Shown here piece by piece: positions 39,671 through 49,600 of a stretch of DNA of 64,000 nt. The stretch is from NCBI GenBank assembly GCA_963565915.1, contig OY751495.1, forward strand, positions 1,116,001 to 1,180,000, in the 5' to 3' direction. The notes beneath the pieces are model-generated. The model was given only the letters and a program-made list of their open reading frames with translations. It did no database searches and was not told the DNA's origin. The translations under genes were made by a program, and so were the position numbers. The DNA comes from Entoloma clypeatum. Lineage: Eukaryota; Basidiomycota; Agaricomycetes; Agaricales; Entolomataceae. The number at the start of each line of letters is the position of its first letter. The first letter of the stretch is position 1.

Positions 39671-39831
39671 GCGCTGCTCATCTCGTCCGGTTTCACATAG
39701 ATGCGGCTAGTTGGAGCCCCTGTGGGGCATCACCCATTGCATGCATCTTTATGTGTTAGTTACTACCATGAACTAAGACTATCTACTGCTCCCTCCGTAT
39801 ATCGTCTACGCAGTAACGACAGAGCCAAAGA
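39671..39831 (+). repeat. Split repeat B2 (right end of YR element)
   Basis: It is a 161-bp copy of B1 with few substitutions, keeping the palindrome at 39716-39728. The element ends ...CCAAAGA before CCAGG. Confidence 0.9.
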
Positions 39832-40729
39832 CCAGGATCTCATCTGAGCTCAACGAGACGAGTCGGCAGTCCACGTCAAGGGCATCATGGCTCGCACCCG
39901 GATCTTTCCTGTCTTGCTGTTGACTGAGAGTCGCGAGAACAACCATTGGTGAAGGACGAGCGGCAGTGAGTGGATAACGGCGGCAGATGACAACACCTGT
40001 TCGTTGAAGTCAAAAGTGACACAGCACAGGATTCAAAATTTAGCCTTTGCAAATGATATTGATAAAGGGTTTGCGAAGTAATAATTTGTAGAGGGGACTT
40101 TGGGGGCGAAGAATGAAAATGTTTGACAGATGTGAAACACATGGCAAAACATCAACTTTGTTGAGGCATTTCTCATCAACTGTGATACTTGAGGAACAAA
40201 AAAAATTGACGATGCAAATATTGATCATTCTCACCAGAGAAAGTTGATGGAGAATGAATGTTAAGTGGGTGAAACGTTGGAGCTTTGTCGGAGTCCGTCG
40301 GACATCAGCAAACCCTGATTTGGGCTCATAGCAAACTGTAGCAAACACTACCAAACCTGTAGTGTGGTGTAGTGCCATAGCATGTTGTAGCAGTGTAACT
40401 TAGGGCTGTAGCAAGATGTAGCAAGATGTAGCCTTGTAACATAGAACTGCCTTAGTATTGTAGTAGCCTAGTAAGCCATAGCCTTGTAATACTTCATACC
40501 ATGGAACTGCCAAATCATCATAGTAACCTAGTAAGCCATACTCACCAAGTGTATTAATCTTGCAGACAAAAAAACCAAGCACGATAACTGATGATGCCAC
40601 GAGAGCACGGGAAAAAAGAACATTGTGCTCCGAAAACAGAAAATGCATTGGAACTGACATGTACTGACACACGGCCCTCATACAAAAATGCGTGAACAGT
40701 TACCCCTAGCTTGCTGTATATATGCTACC
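39832..40729. other. Unique-looking spacer with short repeats, no gene seen
   Basis: I see no supported gene here. From about 40335 to 40535 the sequence is built of short degenerate repeats: GTAGCAAGAT(GTAGC) units, then two copies of a CATAGAACTGCC/CATGGAACTGCC ... CTAGTAAGCCATA block. Small frames on both strands show no domain. Confidence 0.5.
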
Positions 40730-40908
40730 TGGTCGTTCATCACCTGGCCCCTGGCCATATTCACATATGTCCCGCCCTTCGCTCACCATTGCCACCCCCG
40801 TTCTGCCCCTCCCACACGTGCCTGCTGCCGTTCTGGCGTCTCGGATGCTGTTCCTCGCGGGTGGCCTGCTGGTCTCGCATGTGCTGTACCATTCCCCCGC
40901 CGTTCTCG

Positions 40909-42027
40909 CGTATCTTGTGTCATTCGTTCCTCGCGGTGTCCCACCCCCGCCGTTCTGGTGTCTCAGGTGCTGTTTCTCGTGCACCTCCCGCTGTTCCTGC
41001 ATTCCCTCCGCCGTTCCTTGTGCGTGTCCTGCCGTTTTGGCGTGTTCTGTACCATTCCCCGCTGTTCTCATGTGCCCCGCCGTCCTCGCATGCACTGTGT
41101 CATTCCCCGCCATCCTCGTGTCTCATATGCCGTGCTTCAGCACGTCCCGCCCCTTTCCCGTGTCCTGCCAAAGAGAAGTCCCCCGCCCCATGTGTCCCTC
41201 GGCAATGCGTTGTTACCCGTTCCTCAGCAGGCGTGGCCACACCTCGGGGCCTATTCACATGTCCCGCTGTTCCTGCATTCCCTCTGCCGTTCCTTGCGTG
41301 TGTCCTGCCGTTTTCGCGTGTTCTGTACCGTTTCCCACCATCCTCGCGTGCGCCGTGTTGTTCCCCTGCCGTCCTCACATCTCGTATGCCGTGCTTTGTG
41401 TCCCGCCGTTCTCACGTGTCTTGTCAGTGGCCTGTTTCTGATGTGGATGGGATGCTTACCTGAATAGGTGGGTTCATGGCCCTCGGAGGGAGGAGGCATC
41501 GATGCAGGAGGGAGTCGAGGCAAGTGGAGGGAGGTGATGGGGGAGGTAAGAAGACGTGATGGGGGCAATAATGGGGACTTAGAATATTCTTGGACTTTCG
41601 GCCGTTGCCAGGTTCGGCAAGCTCCGATATTTCATCATGGTGCCTGGTCCGGAACATGCCGATTGTTTGTCAATAACCGAGCTCCACTTCACGACTTCTT
41701 ATCATCTCCCTCCACCTGCCTCCACTCCTTCCTCGGTCGATGCCTCCTCCCTCCCTTCAAACGCGGACCCACCTACCTAGGTAAGCACCCCGCCTTCACG
41801 TTAGAAACAGGCCACTGACGAGACACGTGAGCACAGCGGGACACGAAGCATGGCATACGAGATGCAAGGATGGCGGGGAACGGTCCAGAACATGTGAAAA
41901 CGGCAGGACACGCATGAGGAACAGCGGGGGGAATGCGGGAACAGCGGGAGGTGCACGAGAAACAGCACCCGAGACACCAGAGCGGCGGGGGTGGGACACT
42001 GCGAGGAACAAATGACACAAGATACAC
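40909..42027. repeat. Large imperfect inverted repeat built of minisatellite-like units
   Basis: The right arm (about 41695-42027) is the reverse complement of parts of the left arm (about 40909-41560). Matching blocks include TATCTTGTGTCATT, GGTGTCCCACCCCCGCCG, TCGTGCACCTCCCGCTGTTC, GTCAGTGGCCTGTTTCT and GGGAGGAGGCATCGA. The loop is about 41565-41690. The left arm is longer because units with CCGTTCTCGCGTGT and CATTCC are tandemly duplicated; similar units begin by 40760. All three plus-strand frames stay open for about 240-260 codons, a by-product of the repeat composition. Confidence 0.75.
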
Positions 42028-42207
42028 TTTTCTGATGCCAAAATTAAACTATTGCAATGCTTATTCTTTTTGCCAAAAATATTCCTTGTCTGTGGGGATA
42101 GCAAGCCTGGGGGGGTTTTTGAAGCCACTGGAGAAAACCCAACTTTTACAAAGAATTTGGTGAACAAAGAAGTAAAAATTTCAAAACAGCAAAGCTAGAC
42201 AGGAAAT
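42028..42207. other. Short AT-rich spacer, nothing recognised
   Basis: These 180 bp lie between the inverted repeat and the first decayed gypsy A LTR and show no feature I can support. Confidence 0.4.
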
Positions 42208-42598
42208 GTTAGGGCAACCTTACGATCCAAGACTTGAACTCAGATACTTGCAAGGGAAATCCAAAGTTTAGATTGAGCGGTCCAATAAGTAATACAACAC
42301 ATACCGTGCAAGGGAGATCCAAAGAGAAAGTTCTAAGGATTCCCCTGCAAGCTAGTTAGATAAATAGCAAAATGAGATATGAAATAAGAGATAAAATGAG
42401 ACATATTAATGATGAGCAATGATCAGGAGTAGGGATGGGGGATGAATGGAAACAAGATGAATGGAAACCTGCGATCCGATGTGCGGAGGAGCAGAGTCAT
42501 TGGATGCAGAGTGTCAGATAAGATGTCGGACATCTGGGATGGTGGAATAGAAAGGAAAGGAAAAGAGAAAAGGAAATAGAAAAGTGGTTGCCCTTACA
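42208..42598 (-). repeat. Decayed gypsy A-type LTR (A3)
   Basis: It aligns over its length with the 434-bp LTRs of gypsy A (ends TGTTAGGGCAACC and CCCTTACA on the plus strand) but is 391 bp and diverged, with many differences at CpG sites. About 100 bp of the pol 3' end (42599-42697) adjoin it, in minus orientation. Confidence 0.8.
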
Positions 42599-42697
42599 TC
42601 ACCCCCCCTTCAAGGCATGGCATCTCGATGTGTCAAGCAAAACGAGTTCAATATCGCAGAGCTCCCGGATGACGTCAGTAGAAGTCATGGACTATAC
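42599..42697 (-). pseudogene. Fragment of gypsy A-type pol 3' end
   Basis: It matches the last 100 bp of the gypsy A pol gene and its purine tract, then jumps into a second LTR fragment at about 42698. Confidence 0.75.
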
Positions 42698-43024
42698 AAT
42701 CCAAGACTCAAACTCAGATACTTGCAAGGGAGATCCAAAGTTTAGATTGAGCAGTCTGATAAGTAATACAACACATACCTTACAAGGGAGATCCAAAGAG
42801 AAAGTTCTAAGGATTTTCCTGCAAGCTAGTTAGATAAATAGTAAAATGAGATATGAAATAAGAGATAAAACGAGATGTATGAATGATGAGCGGAGTAGCG
42901 GATGGGCGTGGAGTCATCGGATGCAGAGAGGTGGATAAGATGTCGGAGGCAGCGGATCCAATCGGAGGATGTCGGAGATGGTGGAATAGAAAAGAAAGGA
43001 AAAGTGAAAGTGGTTGCCCTTACA
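42698..43024 (-). repeat. Second decayed gypsy A-type LTR, truncated (A4)
   Basis: It aligns with the gypsy A LTR but lacks the outermost bases at its low-coordinate end (starts ACAATCCAAGACTC) and has internal deletions. The plus-strand end TGCCCTTACA at 43024 is kept. Confidence 0.78.
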
Positions 43025-43741
43025 TCACCCCCCCTTCAAGGCACGGCATCTCGATGTGTCAGGCAAAATGAGTCAAATATCGCAGCAGAGATCTGATGCG
43101 GAGGTCCCAAATGATGTTGGTAGAAGTCGCGGACTAGGCGCGGAGTGTGGACATTGTCTTCTGCTTCCCAGGAATTCTCTTTGTAGCCATATCCCTTCGT
43201 TTTGACCAAGAATTGAAGCTTGCCTCGATGCAGTTGGCTGTCCAAGAGGTTTTCAACATTGTACTCCAATTCTTCTCCGACTACCGTTGGAGGCGGAGGA
43301 GAGTGGACTTGGCGTCAGAAAGGGTTGTTGGGAACTAGTGAAAGTTGGACGACATGGAATACTGGGTGAATGCGGGGCATGGAAGGGGGAAGGCGAAGTT
43401 TGTAGGCATGTGTTCCAACAGGTCGGACCACTGGGAAAGGGCCTATGTACCAATGTGCAAGTTTTTTTGTGGGTTGGGTGGTTTTGAGGTCTGATGAGTC
43501 TAAAAAGACCTTGTCCCCCGGGCAGAATGTCGGAGTGGTGCTCCAATGCTGTTGTAGTATCGCGCCATGTCGTCTTTTGCCTTTGTCAGTGCTGCGCAAG
43601 CCTCCTCCAGAGCAGACTTTATCTGCTCACTGAAATCCGCTACCGCCTCGATCTCCGTCCGCTTCTCATGAGGTTCGAATCCCATGTGTGGATGGTGGCC
43701 GGTGTCAATGTAGAACGGAGTTTTACATGTCGATGCATGGA
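43025..43741 (-). pseudogene. Gypsy A-type pol 3' end: integrase tail and chromodomain, CpG-depleted
   Basis: On the minus strand it reads the integrase tail (RNIHASTCKTPFYIDTGHHPH, about 43730), the linker FCPGDKVFLDSSDLKTTQPTKK and the chromodomain FLVKTKGYGYKENSWE (about 43200). Compared with gypsy A1 and A2, most differences are CpG to TpG or CpA. Homology ends at 43741, where a gypsy C-type LTR begins. Confidence 0.85.
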
Positions 43742-44090
43742 TGTTACGGACTCTACAGTATGAGGACCACGTCATATCTTTTACTTATCAGCCCGACTCG
43801 GCGCCCTCTTACAAGCTTACTATGTCTAATGTCTACTTTCGCAACCTTCGATTTCCAGTCTGACTCATTACATTACTTCGTCATCCCCTTTAGTATACTT
43901 CGCTCCCGTGCTGACTCGCTTTCTGCAGTCAGCTTACTTACTGTACATAGCCTTCCGCAGTCGCCTTACTCATGCGCACTGCCTTCCGCAGTACTGACTC
44001 ATCCGCTACCGCCTATAGTCAGTACCTATATAAACCTCTTGTACTATAGTAGCTTCCTTAGATTTAGCAATCACTTTGCTCTTCGCCTTT
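43742..44090 (+). repeat. Truncated gypsy C-type LTR
   Basis: It starts TGTTACGGACTCTACAG and follows the gypsy C LTR until CTTCGCCTTT, where it switches to the duplicated YR ORF1 flank. The last about 55 bp of the LTR are missing. Confidence 0.88.
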
Positions 44091-44173
44091 CAACCACCTC
44101 CGTTGATGCCAGCACCTTAAGCATCATACACGGCGACTCAGACAGTGTCCAACTTCGTCCTGTCTCCACTCTC

Positions 44174-44575
44174 TGTTACGGACTCTATGGTATGAGGACC
44201 ACATCATATCTTTTACCTATCGGCCCGACTCGGCGCCCTCTTACGAGCTTACTATGTCTAATGTCTACTTTCGCAACCTTTGATTTCCAGTCTGACTCAT
44301 TACATTACTTTGTCATCCCCTTTAGTATACTTCACTCCCGTGCTGACTCGCTTTCTGCAGTCAGCTTACTCACTGTACATAGCCTTCTGCAGTCGCCTTA
44401 CTCATGTGCACTGCCTTCCGCAGTACTGACTCATCCGCTACCGCCTATAGTCAGTACCTATATAAACCTCTTGTACTATAGTAGCTTCCTTAGATTTAGC
44501 AATCACTTTGCTCTTCGCCTTTCCACTTTCCTGCATACTCTGCCCGAACCTTGGAACGGTTTGTTAAGCATAACA
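44174..44575 (+). repeat. LTR of gypsy C2
   Basis: It is a 402-bp copy of the C1 5' LTR within the duplicated block, followed by the same 2-nt spacer and primer site (44578-44588). Confidence 0.92.
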
Positions 44576-44601
44576 AGTTGCTAAATCTCGTTAGGTTCGC
44601 C

Positions 44602-46079
44602 CAGAGCGAAGAGAGCAACTACCAGACAAGTCAAGACGTCGCGCTTCTTTGAAGACTTCACCAGTAACCCATTCAGCACGCCAGAAGCCCGACAGGAGGA
44701 GCTAAGTCCTTGAGACAGTATCGATTTTACACTCATCCAGCAGTACATTGAATCAGAGATCCGTCGCATCCTACAGCAGGTGCTTGATGAAGAACTAGAC
44801 AACGATGAGCATCGCCCCCACGGCGAGATAGCAGATAGCATCCATCTTGCTCAACAACACCAGATCGCGGGTTACAATGCCCGACAGAATGAACTTGAAA
44901 GCTTTCGCGTTCAAGAAGGACCTCAGACAGGTCGGATCACAGAGATCAGAGAGTTTATCGGTGTCCAGACAACCGTTATCAGAAGATTGATTAGGACGCT
45001 CACATCAAGACGTCCCAGAGCCACATCATCACGTCTTACTCGAAGCAGCAGATCTACGCCCACTTCACCACCGAAGAACAACAGACCGAGTACAACCGCT
45101 GGGCACGAAACGAGAGACTTGACCCCTTCTCGAGACCAACAGACGCGCAGGAACAGAGATTCCTTAGAGATTTACAGAGGAAATACTCTGAACGTTTTGC
45201 CACCGATTCCGCTGACGAGTCCCCTGACGAATTTACTTTTGACTACGTGCAGTCAGATATCGAACAGACGCCTAGAACAGGGACTCATTTTCAATCCTTA
45301 CCTGTATCCCGAACCCCATCTTCATCCCAACAACCCGACTCCTCTTCTCCTCTGCAGACTCTAAACATGGCAGAAGCTCTGGCTGTACAAACAATGGATA
45401 CATCCAAGATCATCAAGGATCCTGGGATGTTCAAGGACAGATACACCTTTGACGAGTGGTGGAAAGCCACCAAACTATACATCAGGTTCCAAAAGAGCCT
45501 CACAGATGATCAGAAGATACTTGCGGTGCTATCCCGCATGATGGAAGGGTCCGGCAGACACTGGGCCAGTAACAAGTTAGACGCTCTTGCTGTTGACAAC
45601 GAGAACATCACCTGGCTAGGTTTTTCCAATGACATCGCCACACAATTCTCCATCGCCAACAAGTCGGTCGCTGCCAAAGCCAGACTTGAAGTCCTGAAAC
45701 AAGAGAAACGTACCGTTGATGAATTCTTGGATGAATTCGAAGAACTCTTGAAGCTGTCAAACCTTGGCAAAGAAACTGGGAAATACATCCTAGAGAAGAA
45801 CGTCAACCGCAGAATCTCTGAACAAGTGGCTAGCGATGGCAAGATGTACACCGATTATGCAAAGGAGATCCAAAACAAGGGACGACAGATGGAAGGACAC
45901 GCACTGGTCATCCGAGGTGGCGGCGACATGCACACCGGATCGAGTACCACTTATGGTGGTCAGGGCAAGGCCATGGAGATCGACAAAGCAGGAGTAGCTC
46001 GTTGCTACAACTGTCAACGCTTCGGTCATCTGGCTAAAGACTGTAGGGCTCCAAAGAAGAAAGATGGTCGCAAGTGTTT
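44602..46079 (+). pseudogene. Gypsy C2 Gag, interrupted by a solo LTR
   Basis: It is the same layout as C1 Gag: helical first-frame segment, then the second frame with the ATG at 45367 (MAEALAVQ), the capsid part and the first knuckle CYNCQRFGHLAKDC. Unlike C1 it has no TAA after SNLGK. The frame is cut at KCF by the solo LTR at 46080. The second knuckle resumes at 52564. Confidence 0.85.
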
Positions 46080-46169
46080 TGTTATGCTTAACAAACCGTT
46101 CCAAGGTTCGGGCAGAGTATGCAGGAAGTGGAAAGGCCAAGAGCAAAGTGATTGCTAAATCTAAGGAAT

Positions 46170-46174
46170 GTAGC
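46170..46174. repeat. Target duplication gtagc of gypsy A2 (left)
   Basis: gtagc recurs at 52261-52265. Confidence 0.92.
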
Positions 46175-46608
46175 TGTAAGGGCGACCTTACGATCCAAGA
46201 CTCAAACTCAGATACTTGCAAGGGAGATCCGAAGTTTAGATTGAGCAGTCTAATAAGTAATACAACACATACCTTGCAAGGGAGATCCGAAGAGAAAGTT
46301 CTAAGGATTCCCCTGCAAGCTAGCTGCGATAAATAGTAAAATGAGATATGAAATAAGAGATAAAACGAGACACATGAATGATGAGCAATGATCGGGAGTA
46401 GCGATGAAGGATGAATGGAAACAAGATGAATGATAGTACCTGCGATCCGACGTGCGGAGTAGCGGATGGGGGCGGAGTCGTCAGATGCGGAGAGGCGGAT
46501 AAGATGTCGGAGACAGCGGATACGATCGGAGGACGTCGGAGATGGTGGAATAGAAAGGAAAGGAGGAAAGTAAAGGAAAAGTGAAAAGTGAAAGTGGTTG
46601 CCCTTACA
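46175..46608 (-). repeat. 3' LTR of gypsy A2
   Basis: It is a 434-bp copy of the gypsy A LTR. The purine tract (complement of 46609-46619) lies between it and the pol stop at 46620. Confidence 0.95.
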
Positions 46609-46619
46609 TCACCCCCCCT

Positions 46620-49600
46620 TCAAGGCACGGCGTCTCGACGTGTCAGGCGAAATGAGTCGAATATCGCAGCGGAGATCCGACGCGGAGCTCCCGGATGACG
46701 TCGGTAGAAGTCGCGGACTAGGCGCGGAGCGTGGACATTGTCTTCTGCTTCCCAGGAATTCTCTTCGTAGCCATATCCCTTCCATTTGACCAAGAATTGA
46801 AGCTTGCCTCGATGCAGTCGGCTGTCCAAGAGGTTTTCAACATCATACTCCAATTCTTCTCCCACTACCGTCGGAGGCGGAGGAGGGCGGACTTGGCGTC
46901 GGAAAGGGTCGTCGGGAACTAGTGAAAGTTTGACGACGTGGAATACTGGGTGAATGCGGGACATGGAAGGGGGAAGGCGAAGTTCGTAGGCATGTGTTCC
47001 GACAGGTCGGACCACTGGGAAAGGGCCTACGTACCGATGTGCAAGTTTTTTTGTGGGTCGGGTGGTTTTGAGGTCCGATGAGTCTAAAAAGACCTTGTCC
47101 CCCGGGCGGAATGTCGGAGTGGTGCTCCGATGCTGGTTGTAGTATCGCGCCATGTCGTCCTTTGCCTTTGTTAGTGCTGCGCGAGCCTCTTCCAGAGCGG
47201 ACTTCATCCGCTCGCTGAAATCCGCTACCGCCTCGATTTCCGTCCGCTTCTCGCGAGGTTCGAATCCCATGCGCGGATGGCGGCCGGTGTCAATGTAGAA
47301 CGGAGTTTGACGTGTCGATGCGTGAACATGGTTGTTGTATGCAAATTCAGCCATCGGAAGCCATTCGTCCCAATCATCTTGACGTTCATTGACGAATAGG
47401 CGAAGATATTGTTCCAATCCTTGATTGACCCGCTCCGTCTGTCCGTCCGACTGCGGATGGTAGGCTGTCGAGGCAGCAATCTTAATGCCAAGTAGCCTAT
47501 ATAGTTCGCGCGTGAACTTGGCGACAAACTGTGGTCCGCGGTCGGAGACAATGGCCTCCGGTAGTCCGTGGAGTTTCCAGACGTTTTGAATATAGGAGCG
47601 TGCAGTCCCGAGTGCGGAGATGTCGGAGTGCGTCGGGATGAAGTGTCCCCGCTTCCCTACTGAGTCCACTGCCACCATGATAGCGTCGTAGCCGTGGGCT
47701 TCTGGTAGTTCAGTAATGAAGTCAACACTGGTTACTTGCCACCGCTCCGTGGGGACCGGTAGTGGATTGAGCTCTCCGGAGGGCGGAGTGCGTCGGACCT
47801 TGGTGCGGAGGCATGAGTCGCATGTCTTGCAATATTGACCTATTAAACGAGACATGTGTGGCCACCAGTAATTGCGCGACACCAGTTCCAAGGTTTTCCA
47901 CCGTCCCGGATGTCCGGCCACCGGAGTGTCGTGGTGTTGTGTGAGGATCCGATGACGCAGTTGGGGATTATTAGGAACATAGATACGATCCCTGAAGTAG
48001 AGCAAACCTTCCGCTTGCCTCCACTCCGCACTTCGGACAGACCCCGCTCCGACGGTCGGAAGGGATCTGACGACCTCCGCCACACTATCCTCCAGTAGCC
48101 CCTCTCGGATTCCCTGTCGGACCTGGCAGAGGACGTCGCGTTCTTCCCCTTGAACAGTTACCCCACGCATTGCTCGCACTGCAAACAATTCTGGTCGAAG
48201 AAGGATGATGTTTTCGTTGTCCCGCGATCCGTCTCCGTGGTCCGCTCGTCGGGACAAAGCGTCGGACTTGCCCATTGACTTTCCAGGTCGATGGTGCATT
48301 TTAAAATCGAAACGAGCGAGGTATAAGGACCATCTAGCTTGTCGTCGATTTAGTTTTTGAGCTGTCATGAAGTACTCAAGATTTTTGTGGTCCGTCCAAA
48401 TCTCCACTGTCTTCTCCGCTCCTTCAAGGAAGTGCCTCCACTCCTCTAATGCGCGGACCACTGCCAACATCTCCTTGTCATAGATCTCGTAGTTGCGTTC
48501 CACCGGACTGAGGCTTTTGGAATAGAATGCGACAGGGTGCCACTTACCGTCCTCTGTTGGTTGGGACAGTACTGCTCCGGTTGCAAAGTCCGAGCTATCC
48601 GCTTCTACCCGCCACTCCTTTCGATGATCAGCTAAGACCAGGATCGGAGCGGATGTAATCCTCCGCTTCAACTCCGCAAATGCGGACACTTCTCCTTCCT
48701 TCCAAGACCAGAGGTGCCCCTTCTTCGTGAGCTCGAAAAGAGGGCGCGCGATGTCCGAAAACCCTTCAATAAAACGGCGATAGAAGTTAGTGAACCCCAG
48801 AAAGGACTGTACTTCTCGGACGTTTGTCGGAGCAGGCCACTCCGCGACCCCCGCTACTTTCACCGGATCCATCTCTACGCGTCCTTGTTCAATAATAAGG
48901 CCTAAGTATTCAATGCGCGTTTGCTCAAACTCACATTTCTCTGGTTTTAGATAGAGTTTGTGTTCGCGAAGTCGTTCCAGTACAATCCGTGTGACCCTCC
49001 GATGTTCCGCAAGGGTCTCCGTGAAGATGAGTATATCGTCAAGGTAAACACAAACTACACCTTCAGTGATAAGGTCCTGAAAGATCTCGTTCATCATAGT
49101 CTGGAATGTGGATGGACTATTAGTGAGGCCGAAGAACATCACCAATGGTTCATAGAGTCCGCGATTGGTCCGAAAAGCGGCCTTCCACTCGTCTCCGGGC
49201 TTTATCCGTACATTGTTGTAACCCCAGCGGATGTCGAGTTTGGTGAAGTATTGAGCGCGTTGAAGTTTATTGATCAGTTCGGATATGAGCGGAAGCGGAT
49301 ACTTGTTTTTGATAGTTTTGGAATTGAGTGACCGGTAGTCTTGTACAAGACGAAGGGAGCCATCCTTTTTCTTGATATAGAACACCGGAGATGCCATCGG
49401 AGACTTGGAAGGGCGGATCCGACCAGTTGCAAGGTTTTCCTCCAAAAACGCGTCGAGTTCTTTCTGTTCGTTCGGGGCGAGCGGATATACCTTACAACCC
49501 GCCGGAGAGGCGTCCGGAACAAGTTCAATGGCGTGGTCCCACGTCCGCTCTTCCGGTAAGGTGTCGAAAGAGGTCTTTGAGAATACGTCTTCGAAATCAA

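Larger units (their letters stand above)
18648..39831 (+). mobile_element. Ngaro/DIRS-like tyrosine-recombinase retrotransposon with three nested insertions
   Basis: Left repeat A1 (18648-18782) is repeated as A2 (39425-39559). Repeat B1 (39264-39424), which abuts A2, is repeated as B2 (39671-39831). The order A1-ORFs-B1-A2-B2 is the split-direct-repeat layout of Ngaro-type YR retrotransposons. Between lie ORF1 (Gag-like), a zinc-finger ORF, RT-RNase H and tyrosine recombinase. No target duplication is expected or seen. Nested inside are a MULE (18822-21947), copia D (22127-27906) and gypsy C1 (28321-34731). Without them the element would be roughly 5.9 kb. A 111-bp spacer separates A2 from B2. 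Confidence 0.88.
44091..46079 (+). repeat. Duplicate of 28238-30226 (gypsy C2 block with host flank)
   Basis: These 1989 bp are colinear with 28238-30226 without an indel and nearly identical. The block includes 83 bp of YR ORF1 (CAACCACCTCCGTTGATG...) before the LTR. It therefore arose by copying of the already nested C1 locus and not by a separate insertion. It continues beyond the inserted solo LTR at 52564-52697 (equivalent to 30227-30360). Confidence 0.9.

Noticed and set aside
40688..41467. Three overlapping plus-strand frames of about 240-260 codons
   Set aside because: All three frames are open at once because the sequence is made of stop-poor repeats; the products are Cys/Pro/Ser-rich repeats with no domain.
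43688..44584. A 298-codon ORF with an internal repeat
   Set aside because: It is two gypsy C LTRs and the duplicated flank read in one open frame, not a gene.
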